64,000 bases of DNA from Thalassia testudinum (Eukaryota; Streptophyta; Magnoliopsida; Alismatales; Hydrocharitaceae): NCBI GenBank assembly GCA_037157565.1, contig JAZHRO010000022.1, positions 2,170,001 through 2,234,000 of the forward strand, read 5' to 3'. The notes under the pieces were generated by a model. That model was given only the letters and a program-made list of their open reading frames with translations. It was not told the origin of the DNA and did not search any database. Of the stretch, positions 11,967 through 22,098 are shown one piece after another (within the stretch, counting starts at the first letter, position 1; every line of letters starts with the position of its first letter). Position numbers and translations under genes: made by a program.

Positions 11967-13208
11967 TACCCCCATGCTTACTCCTTACTAGTCCCTAGCA
12001 AGGTTTATTCTAGCCTTTATTTCCAGTCAGAATTTAAGAAGTAATTACTTAGACATTTCATCATTTGTCAATAGGAGGAAATATACTAAGATCTTAATCT
12101 ACAAAGACTAAGCAGCGCCCGGGTGTCTGCCAAAATACGAATCGCCTGAATCCTTGCTTTAATGTATGTAAATATATATATATATATTCTTATTTTTAGA
12201 TTTTTTTGGAATTAAGAGTGGGTTGGTAACTTTTTACGGCTACCCAGCCTACCCAAAACTCGGACAAAACTCTAAGTGCTAAGCATCTTGGTGTGAAGAT
12301 CGTGATAGACTCACTCAACGGTAATTTAGACAGACTCCGGGTTTCTACGCCCCTAGGTGACCAGAAGAGGAAATGTTTTGCCTGAAGGTGTATTTGTTCG
12401 ATCGGTAGCTTTCTCCCTACGTTTGTTTTAATTGGGGTCAACACAAGGATTTTTCCAGTGTATATCTCCCCGGCTTGTACTACTTCCCTGCTTCTTTCTT
12501 AAGTGTTTTGGTTCTTTTTGTGCAATTACTGAGCTGGGCTCTGGACAACCGACCAATGGGCTGTTTCCTACGATTACTTGCCAGCCATACTCGTGCGGTG
12601 AAGTGTGGTTTATTTTGTTTTCTTTTTTCTCCTTTTTTTTTTTTGGTAGGTGGCTTTCCTAATCTCAAATTTACCTAGAGGCAATGAAGAAGAAGTTGTC
12701 CCGTGGCTGGGCTCTGGACAACCTGCCAATGGGTTGTTACCCATGACAACTTGCCAGCCATACCACCCTAGAGAGTTCATTAGCTACCCAATTTCTGTCA
12801 GAATCTCCGAGGAGTGAGTCTGTGCAAAAATGTGTGCAGATACTTAGACTCAAAGTCTTTTTGAGTTAAAGGGTGAGTTGATAAGTCATATACTTATCAC
12901 CTTATTTAGTTAGTGGATTAGAGCAGCTTAAGGTTGCAATGATTTGAAGCTAAATCCATATTTTAACGGACACCAGGGCTGATTAAGCCTGAAGGCTCAA
13001 AAGGTCTAAGTTTCAAGTTCTTTTTATATTATTTTCCACTATTGACAAATTTCTAATGCCTAAGTTTTTCTTCCTAAATTCATTTATTATTATTATTATT
13101 TTTCTCTATTCAGATTGATTAAATGACCTCAGAATCATGCAATTTACCACCCCCCATGCTTAAGTTGGACAATGTCCTCATTGGCAAATACATGGATGCA
13201 ACAGGGGT
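11967..13208 (-). other. E3 3' noncoding region with two purine tracts
   Basis: The PPT next to the LTR reads GTAAGCATGGGGGTA on the minus strand (11967-11981). A second tract, minus strand AAGCATGGGGGGTGG, lies near 13149-13163 and is followed by a motif conserved in E4 and E5. Two copies of a roughly 60-bp repeat lie at 12533-12596 and 12703-12762, each framed by GGCTCTGGACAACC and ACTTGCCAGCCATAC. No ORF above background is seen, and the rest is AT-rich. Confidence 0.75.
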
Positions 13209-15044
13209 TCAAAAAAATATTACCTGAGTGATGTAGAATACCTGATCAGTTTGAATCTTCTGGATTACCTCCCAGGAAGCATTGAGTTTAACGCCTTCGG
13301 TTGGGCATAGTGCACAAACAGGAATGGTTTGGGTCAAGGAGGCATGTAAAAAATCAGCCAGACCTAGAATCAGAAGTCCACAGATGTGAACAAGGTTGTG
13401 GTGGAGTCCCATTCCTAAGGGGTGGGAATTCTGCAGTAGATGTATCATGCATGCCCGTGTCAGATCCTCTCTTAGTCCGCAGGCATGCAAAGAAGTTGAT
13501 GTGGACGAGCGCACCCCAAATATGACATGCCAGACACTAAAGATGTAGGTTTCATACTCAGCTTGTGTCCCCATAAAATTGTAATCCGTCAAAGGTGTAT
13601 CAATTCCAGTGCATTCGGGTTGCGGGATCTTTATTCTGGTAGGGCAAGTAACAAAATCAAGAGTTTCATAATAAGCCCTACAATCAAGCATGAGGTCTCT
13701 CTCCAAAGACAAATCCATCTCTTCTGCAACTACGGTTTCATTGCTCATTCCCTCCAAGCCCTTGACCTCAAGAATATTTTCTTCAACCTCCTTTGTATTA
13801 GATTCACCGTTTGAGGTTGCATTAGAGGTAGGGCCAATTTCATCCTCTAGTTCATATTCTTTTTCTTGGCCCTCCTCCAAATTTGTGATGGGGATCCCAA
13901 CCGATTCATAATTGATTTCTTTGAAATTGTAACTCCATTCCCCATCTCCTATGTTGGCTGTTGTTCCCACCGAATCACTTCTCTCGGGCCAATTAGATTC
14001 GGATTCCAAGACATCTCCCCTCACATTCTCAGTTTCCTCCTGATGTTTGTCCTCAATGTTCCCCAAATTATGTTTCAAGGAATCCTCAATGACCTTATCC
14101 ATTGAGTTGTCCAACTCCTGGGGGGTATCAATGGTGGATTGAACCAAATTAGGGTGACTGGGTGTAGTCCAATTGATCATGGTAGGTCGTTGCTTTACGA
14201 ATTCCATGAATGGCGTTGTGTGCAACAGCTTTCTCTAGCCTTCTTCCCCCAATTGTTGGAACATATCCAACATGGCCTGTTGCCCTTTAACCAATTCTTG
14301 ATTCTGTCTATGTAACTCTAACTGGAGGTTATCAAGAATGGATAGGGTGTCATTTGGTGTCCTTTGGATTTCCTCCTTGGAATCCAGGTTAAGAGGGTGT
14401 GGTTGAGGTTGTGGATTAGAATCCATACTGGGGTTTATGTTTTTGGGTGGGTCCTCTATTCTATCATGTTCAGGGTCCAGTTCTTCAAGAGGAACCATTC
14501 TCTGTTTGGTCCTACTCCAGAATAGTTGAGGTTTTAAGTCCTCCTTCCAATCAGATTCTTCATCAGGGGACCAAATCAAAGGTTGATGATCCTAGGCCTG
14601 CCTAGATTTCTGATCATTCTCTGATTTCCATTTGTCTAGAATTCCTTCCAATCCAAAGGTCAAGTAGCAAAGGTTGTTAAATTCAGATGACCTTTCTTGG
14701 TTATTGTCCTGAGAAGGGTAGGGTTCTTGGTGTTCTCCTAGAGTGTAGGTCCTATCAAAGTGGTTAGAAAGCAGGTGGGACCTAAATGATGAAGCGTCGT
14801 AAGGAGAATCGAGATATGGAGCCCCACGATTTGAATCATACCCTTGAGTGGATATGTTGGGCATATCCCAATAAGAGGTTGGTGCGGTTTGGTCATAACT
14901 GAGATAGTTGGGCCAAGAGGGATATTCTAGGTCATACCCCCAACTTGGTGGTTGGTTAGCCCAAGTAGGCTATGGATATGGTCTACTTGGGTTAGCATCA
15001 TGTTGGGGGCAGCTTGGGTAAGATGGATAGGCATTGAAATCCAT
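13209..15044 (-). pseudogene. E3 orphan ORF, about 611 codons, three in-frame TAG
   Basis: Start ATG at 15042-15044. One frame runs to the stop at 13209, interrupted by TAG at codons 25 (14970-14972), 151 (14592-14594) and 270 (14235-14237). The start opens MDFNAYPSYPS and leads into a Tyr/Pro/Trp/Ser/Asn-rich segment of about 70 residues that looks disordered. A charged middle follows (SENDQKSR, SPDEESDWKEDLKPQLFW). A short predicted coiled coil (LDNLQLELHRQNQELVKGQ) ends just before the third stop. An acidic segment rich in Glu, Asn and Ser occupies about codons 290-460. The last 30 or so codons overlap the noncoding motif shared with E4 and E5, so the real C-terminus may be earlier. I recognise no family and see no protease, RT, integrase or zinc knuckle. 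Each TAG could be a former CAG or TGG changed by one transition. By position it replaces gag-pol and could be a Gag-like or packaging protein, but no function can be claimed. Confidence 0.65.
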
Positions 15045-16144
15045 GGTTTGGAAGAAATGGAGGGATGCGAGAAGAACAGATGAGAGAGAGTTGTGTGTTC
15101 ACCCAAGCAAACAAGCCTAGTCCTTATGGTGTATTCCTTAGGAGACTTAAAAATCTCCAAAAGGGTGATCAAGTCCATAAGCACTGGACTCCCCTTCCCA
15201 AAGCTAATCTGGCCAAGTTGATTACGAGGGAATGGCAGGGAAGGTTCTTCCTTTGGCTTACGCCGCTGGTTCCATAGACCCCACAACCGCGATCATTTGA
15301 CACTGCCTTGCAGCCTAGTCACCAGATTCTACTAAGGGAATGAAAGCCAAGTGCCCAGCGAACAAAACCCCACCTCTCGAGACTTAACCCAGTCCTGCCT
15401 AGGGCACATCTACTCTGTTTTAAAAGGGTTAGGACAGTGTTTGTGCTAGGGTTATGTGATGAGGCGTTGATTGGGGTAGTGCCTCTTAGTTTTCCACTTT
15501 TAGTGTGTGTGCTCCTATCAAAACATAGTTATCAAGTAAGGATTTTTTTTAGATGTGGTATCATTTAATATTTTATCCTTACTTTAGTGTTTTTTAGGAT
15601 TGACATGTCTTAATATTTTCCGACAAGTTTCAGTGGGCACGTCAAATTTTACACACAATTCAGTAAAAGTAGATTTCCTTTTATTGTGTAGAGGCTCTAA
15701 AACCCTAATGTACTCATCCTAGTGATCATGCAGCTTCTATTGGATGAGTCAATTTTAAGGTTGAGTGGTGCGGACCAAGTTAATTCAAGGTGGCTTCACA
15801 AACACCACTCAAAAAGAAAAAAGAACACTCCAAGAATTTATTCAGAATGTTAGAGTGTATTTTTTTTGTTGGGTGATGTGTTAAGGATGTGGGTTAGCCA
15901 ATCATACACCACGCCAATTTTTTTCAGTTTTACAATTTTTTTAGATTCTTTTTAAGCAAACAATCATGAGTGAAGAAATACTCATGACCGGTCATTGTTG
16001 CACCTACTCCCTTATTACCGTCATGAGTTGCGCTGCTTCGTAGTCTAAGCGTCGAATTCCTGCAACCATCAAGTAGAAGGAGACAAGGCGTTAGACGATG
16101 TGAGCATGGATGTAAAATGGAAGTGACAGAACAAATACATTGCC
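15045..16144 (-). other. E3 5' leader, noncoding
   Basis: This stretch lies between the ORF start and the PBS. A short open frame at 14927-15286 is out of frame with the ORF and is probably chance. I see no other gene. Homopolymer T runs and AT-rich blocks dominate 15540-15960. Confidence 0.6.
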
Positions 16145-16162
16145 TCCCCGGCAACGGCGCCA
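16145..16162 (-). promoter_or_regulatory. E3 primer-binding site (tRNA-Asp)
   Basis: The minus strand reads TGGCGCCGTTGCCGGGGA, an exact complement of the plant tRNA-Asp 3' end. It lies 5 bp from the 5' LTR (16168). Confidence 0.93.
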
Positions 16163-16167
16163 AAAAC

Positions 16168-17615
16168 TGACGTGCACGTGCATGTGTGTTTGGAAGTGTC
16201 GTTATAGCTTGCACTTGCGATGGCGGTTTTAAAGTAAAGAAATGGATGTGAGTCCGAGTGTTGGTCTCAGGGAGGCGTGAAAATCAAATTCTTCTTGTCA
16301 CTTATTGTCACGAAAATCGTGGGTTTTGCTTGCGAAAAGGCCCAGGTGAAAAGCGAGACAGAGAGAGAGATTAGGGTTAGAATTGTTTCATTTGCAACAT
16401 GCAACTTGAATAGAAAATAGAGCAAGCAATTGCATAGAAAACAACTTCATTTAACATGCAACTTTAGTTCATAATTACAACACTAGATAAATGCTTGAAC
16501 ATAAGTAAAATAAAGCTTAAAAGAAGGAAGGAGAGAGAGAGAGGGGAGGCGAGGCAGCCACGGTGGTGGAGAGGGCTTCGTCAGTGACTCGTCGTCTCCG
16601 GCAATTACAAAAGGGCTTAAAGGTAGCTAGGAGGGGGGTAGAACACTTGCAAGTGGAGTAAATGCCTTCCATGGGTGGTTAGAAGAGGTTTAAATAGGAA
16701 GAAGGGATTTCCAAATGAAGAAGGGGTTTTAGCGACGTCCGGGATGTCGCTAAAACCCTTCCCAAAATGTCGATGAAGGCCCTTGCTCGCCGGTCGCTCG
16801 GTCGTGGCTGTGCTTCTTCGCGCCTGATCCGTGTGCACGCGTCGCTGAGATCCCACGCGGGGAGCGCGCCTGGATCGCGCCCTCGCCCCCGCGTCATCAC
16901 GCACGTCTGGTCAAGGTGCATCTGCAGGGGCCACATCTCGTAATCGCGCCCATCCGCTGCTGATCGGGCGATCCAATTTCGCCCGCGCGCGCCTTCGCCT
17001 CCGCATTTCAGCACAGCGTGATTCGAACCCACGTTGCGTGAGCGCGGGTGAGCGCTTCAACCGCTGCGCTGCCCTGCGTGGATGGTTGCGGTTGCGCGTC
17101 GGTGCTCGACTACTACCGACCATTGGATGGAGATCCAACAGTCGTGATCTGCTTGGGTGAGGATTGTAGTGATGGCGCAGGCGATGGTGCAGTGTTCTCA
17201 GCCATCCAATTGAAGATCGGACGGCTCAGATCATTCTGCGGTTGATGGAGGGGGCTGGGCGAGGCGTGCGGGCACTGATCGAGCACCACGTGGCACCTTG
17301 TGAGCCGTTGATCATCAGATCAACGGTCAGAACTTCTTGGGCCTATTGTGGGAGCTCCGGATGTCGGATTAGGCCGATTTCGAGTCCATTGGACTTCGTT
17401 TGTCGCTCTGAATCCATTAGTGCAGTCCGATTGCTCATCTGAGACCTGTTTTGACAAGTGCTCATACAAATGGCCATTAATATTATTCTATAAGCAATCT
17501 TAATGTGTGATGCATGCAATGCTCCCATTCCTATTTATGATGTGTTATCTATGCATTTTGTTCTTAAGATAAACCCCATTTAACAGAATTATCATCCCAA
17601 GATGCAGTGTTATCA
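16168..17615 (-). repeat. E3 5' LTR (right copy)
   Basis: It starts TGACGTGCACG and ends GCAGTGTTATCA on the plus strand, 1,448 bp. It is collinear with 10485-11966, with many transitions and small indels. It carries the promoter hairpin TTTTAGCGACGTCC with its complement at about 16725-16755. Confidence 0.9.
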
Positions 17616-20600
17616 GTGGGACCTCACCCCGTGATTCGGAGGCAAACAGCTACTGGCAAGAATTCAATTTATGCGCACGCGTCCACTTGTCCAGTTCCGA
17701 GGTGGGACTATCTGTCCTGCCTCCCTTGCTTGCTACAGCAACAGAGGTGATCGTTCAAATCACGAGGCTACAGCTGCTCTCTACTCCAATCAAAGGCCTG
17801 GGTGTGTGCGCACCTCAAGTCCGCACCACCTGGTACTCAGGCCTAGAGCTAATGAAGCCTGGAGCTTGCTTCAAGCTCTGCGCCAATGGCGAAGGACGCC
17901 TGCCACCTGAAATCACCAGGACGGCCTCACGGCCATGTTAAAATGCTCAGGAAGGTTCACCAAGGCACGGCGAATATGCAACAGTGGTCGGTGTGTCGTG
18001 GGGACGCCTGTGCAAGAGTGCCTAGGGCACACTGTGTGGGTGTGTTCGGGGGTGCTTTTGGGTGAGTGGAGTGAATGAAGTGAGGGGTTGTGATCAGAGA
18101 GTGATGGTGGAGCTTCTGAGGAGTTTGGCGAGGTGGATGGAGGCGTGGAGCAGCGGGCACACCTCACCGATGATCTGGTCAGAGGTGGAAACGATCGTGG
18201 TGGTAGTGGCGGTCGAGGGGTCGAAACTAAAAATTGATAAAGGGGAAATGAAGAGTAGAGGAAGAGGTACTTATCTAGGGTGTTTAGAGCCAAGGGGGGA
18301 GGCGGAGGGCGAGCGGCGGGTGTCTGCCATCGCCGGAGATGAAGACCCTGTGGTGAAGAAGCGGCGACATGGAAGAGGGTCGGAAGGGCGTGCGCTGGTA
18401 CGACACAGCACGGAGGAACACAACGGAGATGGCTCTGCCACAATTCTCAATAATAATGCAATGTATATAAACATCTAGAGAGTAAAAAGAAATAGAATTT
18501 TCTCTTTTCTTCTTTCTTCTCTTCTCTCTTTTTCTTTTCTTTCTCTCTTCTCTTCTTTCTCTGTCTTTTCTTTTCTCAGACGTATGATTCTGTGAATCAG
18601 ACGTCTTAATTGGCAACTGCTACAGTGCTCTTCTTTTTATTTTCTTCTTCACTTGGCTTTCCTCCTTGGTTTCTTCTTCTTCTCTTCTTGAGCAGCTGCG
18701 CCTCCTCCTTCTTCTTCAAGTCCTTTCTTCTCCTTCAGCTACTTTTCTTCTTTGGCTCCTCCTTCTCTGTCTTTGGCCAAGTCCTTCTTCTGCAGGCTTC
18801 TTCCTCTACGGCTAAGTCTTCAACTTCTTCCTTGGCCTTTGCAGACTCCTTCCTCTTTCTCTTCTTCTCCGTAGCTGCTTCTTCTTCCCCCTTCTTTCTT
18901 GGCCAAGTCCTTCTCTTTCTCTGTGGCTTCTCCTTCCTTCAACTGCTTCCTCTTCCTCCTTCTTTCCGCAGCTAAGTCCTTCCTTCAGCTACTCTCTACT
19001 GTGCCTCCTCCTCTTCAGCAGCACCTTCTTCTCCCTTAGCTGCTCCTGCCTTCTCCTTCTTTCCCTGCACAGAGTGACACAAAACCTACTCGTACCCTCC
19101 CCGCGTCTCTCTTTCTATTTTGCTCTTAGTACACAGCTCTCCCAGAGCCTTTCTCAAGTAAACGGGTCAGGCATGTGTGCCCGGGACTAGGCCCACCGGC
19201 GTGCGGTGGTGGGTGAGTGCGTGGGTAGTTGGGTCAGGCCAGGTCCGCAGAGGCGTGGGTCGCGGAAGAGACCGAGTCGGGTGAGTGGGACCTCACCCTG
19301 TGATTCGGAGGCGAACAGCTACTGGCAAGAATTCAATTTATGCGCACACGGCCGCTTGTCCAGTTCCGAGGTGGGACTATCAGTCCTGCCTCCCTTGCGT
19401 GCTGCAGCAGCAGAGGTGATCCTTCAAATCGGGAGGCTGCAGCTGCTCTCTACTCCAATCAAAGGCCTGGGTGTGTGCGCGCCTCAACTCCGCACCACCT
19501 AGTACTCAGGCCTAGAGCTGATGAAGCCTAGAGTTTGCTTCAAGCTCTGCGCTAATGGCGAAGGACGCCTGCCACTTGAAATCACCAAGATGGCCTCACG
19601 ACCACGTTAAAATGCTCAGGAAGGTTTGCCAAGGCACTGCGAATATGCAACGGTGGTCGGTGTGTCGTGCGGATGCCTGTGCAAGCGTGCCTAGGGCACA
19701 TTGTGTGCGTATGTGTGGGTGTGTTCGGGGGTGCTTTTGGGTGAGTGGAGTGAATGAAGTGAGGGGTTGTGATCGGGGAGTGATGGTGGAGCTTCTGAGG
19801 GGTTTGGCGAGGTGGATGGAGGCGTGGAGCGGCGGGCACACCTCGCCGGTGATCTGGTCGGAGGTGGAAACGATGGTAGTGGTAGTGGCAGTCGAGGGGT
19901 CAAAATTAAAAATTGATAAAGGGGAAATGAAGAGTAGAGGAAGAGGTACTTATCTAGGGTGTTTAGAGCCAAGGGGGGAGGTGGAGGGCGAGCGGCGGGT
20001 GTCTGCCGTCATTGGAGATGAAGACCCTGTGGTGAAGAAGCGGCGACGTGGAAGAGGGTCGAAAGGGTGCGCGCTGGTACGGCGTGGCACGGAGGAACAC
20101 GGCGGAGATGGCTCTACCACAATTCTCAATAATAATGCAATGTTTATAAACATCTAGAGAGTAAAAAGAAATAAAATTTTCTCTTTTCTTCTTTCTTCTC
20201 TTCTCTCTTTCTTTTTCTTTTCTTTCTCTCTTCTCTTCTTTCTCTATCTTTCTTTTCTCAGACGTCTGATTCTGTGAATCAGACGTCTTAACTGGCAACT
20301 GCTACAGTGCTCTTCTTTTTCTTTTCTTCTTCACTTGGCTTTCCTCCTTGGCTTCTTCTTCTTCTCTTCTTAAGCGATTGCGCCTCCTCCTTCTTCTTCA
20401 AGTCCTTTCTTCTCCTTTAGCTGCTTTTCTTCTTTGGCTCCTCCTTCTCTGTCTTTGGCCAAGTCCTTCTTCTGCAGGCTTCTTCCTCTGCGTCTAAGTC
20501 TTCAGCTTCTTCTTCCTTGGCCTCTGCAGACTCCTTCCTCTTTCTCTTCTTCTCCGTAGCTACTTCTTCTTCCCCCTTTTTTCTTGGCCAAGTCCTTCTC

Positions 20601-21960
20601 TTTCTCTGCGGTTTCTCCTTCCTTCAGTTGCTTCCTCTTCTTCCTTCTTCTTTCCGCGGCTAAGTCCTTCCTTCAACTACTCTCTACTGCGCCTCCTCCT
20701 CTTCAGCAGCACCTTCTTCTCCCTTAGCTGCTCCTGCCTTCTCCTTCCTTCCCTACACAGAGAGATGCAAAACCTACCCCTACCCTCCCCACATCTCTCT
20801 TTCTCTCTCTATTTCACTCTCAGGACATGGCTCTCCTAGAGCCTTTCTCAGGTAAACGGGTCGGGTATGCGTGCTCAGGACTAGGCCCACCGGCATGCGG
20901 TCGTGGGCGAGGAGTGCACGGGTAGTTAGGTCAGGCCAGGTCCGCGGAGGCGTGGGTTGCAAACGAGATCGGGTCGAGTGAGTGGGACCTCTCCCCATGA
21001 TTTGGAGGCGAACAGCTACTGGCAAGAATTCAATTTATGCTCACATTGCCACTTGTCTAGTTCCGAGGTGGGACTATCTGTTCTGCCTCCCTTGTGTGCT
21101 GCAGCAGCAGAGGTGATCCTTCAAATCACGAGGCTACAGCTTCTCTCTACTCCAATCAAAGGCCTGGGTGTGTGCGCGCCTCAAGTCCACACCACCTGGT
21201 ACTCAGGCCTAGAGCTAATGAAGCCTGGAGCTTGCTTCAAGCTCTACGCCAATGGCAGAGGATGCCTGCCACCTGAAATCACCAAGACGGCCTCACGGCC
21301 ACATTAAAACGCTCTGGAAGGTTCGCCAAGGCACGACAAATATGCAACGGTGGTCGGTGTGTCGTGGGGACGCATGTGCAAGCATGCCTAGGGCACACTG
21401 TGTGCATATGTGTGGGTGTGTTAAGGGGTGCTTTTGGGTGAGTGGAGGAGTGAATGAAGTGAGGGGTTGTGATCAGGGAGTGATGGTGGACCTTCTGAGG
21501 GGTTTGGCGAGGTGGATGGAGGCGTGGAGCGGCGGGCACACCTCGCCGGTGATCTGGTCCAAGGTGGAAACAATGGTGGTGGTAGTGGCAGTCGAGGGGT
21601 CGAAATTAAAAATTGATAAAGGGGAAATGAAGAGTAGAGGAAGAGGTACTTATCTAAGGTGTTTAGAGCGAAGGGGGGAAGCGGAGGGCGAGCAGCGGGT
21701 GCCTGCCGTTGCCGGAGACGAAGACCCTGTGGTGAAGAAGCGACGACGAGGAAGAGGGTTAGAAGGGCACGTGCTGGTACGACGTGGCGCGAAGGAACAC
21801 GGTGGAGATGGATCTGCCACTGGTACTGTAGCAGAGCGACGAGAAGAGGGAGGGAGAATCGCCGGTGCCTGCGGTCAGTTGGCCGGAGTGAGGAGGAGAC
21901 TTAATTGGGGGGTATTCTTCGGCCAAATTAGGCTTGAAGGAAGCGGAGGGATCTGAGCTT

Positions 21961-22073
21961 CCTTAAATAGGCGCGGGTAGAGTGGGATTCGTAAGGAGGC
22001 GGCGGGCACACCACGTCAGAGTTATGGCCGGAGGAGACCCATACCTCTCGAGCATTCGCACGAGAGGTATGGG
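21961..22073 (-). promoter_or_regulatory. E2 U3 promoter: TATA box and upstream hairpin
   Basis: The minus strand carries CTATTTAAGG (21961-21970). Sixty-eight bp upstream lies an inverted repeat CCCATACCTCTCG / CGAGAGGTATGGG (22038-22073). Equivalent pairs occur in E4, E5 and E6 at similar spacing. Confidence 0.78.
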
Positions 22074-22098
22074 GCGTTTCAGGGCATGGGGAGCTGCC

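Larger units (their letters stand above)
10485..17615 (-). mobile_element. E3: complete non-autonomous LTR element with an orphan ORF
   Basis: LTRs lie at 10485-11966 and 16168-17615, flanked by the direct repeat GTGGG (10480-10484 and 17616-17620). It is inserted in unit 2 of the E2 LTR, and the host sequence is continuous across the site. The minus strand carries a PBS for tRNA-Asp next to the right LTR and a PPT CATGGGGGTA next to the left LTR. The 4.2 kb internal region has no gag, protease, RT or integrase, only one broken ORF of unknown family (13209-15044). The PBS, PPT, internal purine tract and post-pol motif match E4 and E5, so Athila-type enzymes probably mobilised it. The LTRs differ by many transitions, suggesting an older insertion than E4. 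Confidence 0.88.
7921..21818 (-). repeat. Four tandem 1.69 kb units inside the E2 LTR
   Basis: Each unit begins on the plus strand with ACAATTCTCAATAATAATGC and ends before the next copy of that string. Unit 1 is 7921-9616 (1,696 bp). Unit 2 is 9617-18439, interrupted by E3 (1,687 bp without it). Unit 3 is 18440-20118 (1,679 bp). Unit 4 is 20119-21818 (1,700 bp). All share the AGACGTCTGATTC inverted pair, a CT-rich block, a GC-rich block and a block beginning GTGGGACCT. They differ by scattered substitutions, many of them transitions, and small indels. The array lies between the TATA box and the poly(A) signal, so it is in R. The duplication probably arose by unequal exchange or template slippage. 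No protein gene is credible inside it. Confidence 0.88.

Noticed and set aside
13209..15044. TAG readthrough or codon reassignment in E3
   Set aside because: TAG and TGA act as ordinary inactivating stops in the neighbouring elements. Decay by C-to-T change explains all three codons more simply.
14927..15286. Minus-strand frame of 119 codons upstream of the E3 ORF
   Set aside because: It is out of frame with and overlaps the start of the longer ORF, whose start (15044) and composition continue in the other frame.
7921..21818. Four separate solo LTR insertions in place of tandem units
   Set aside because: The unit junctions lack target-site duplications and TG...CA ends, and each unit lacks both LTR termini.
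21252..21956. Open frame of 234 codons on the plus strand in unit 4 of the E2 LTR, with homologues in units 1 to 3
   Set aside because: It is antisense to the element, differs in length and frame integrity among units, and has biased GC-rich composition without a recognisable domain.
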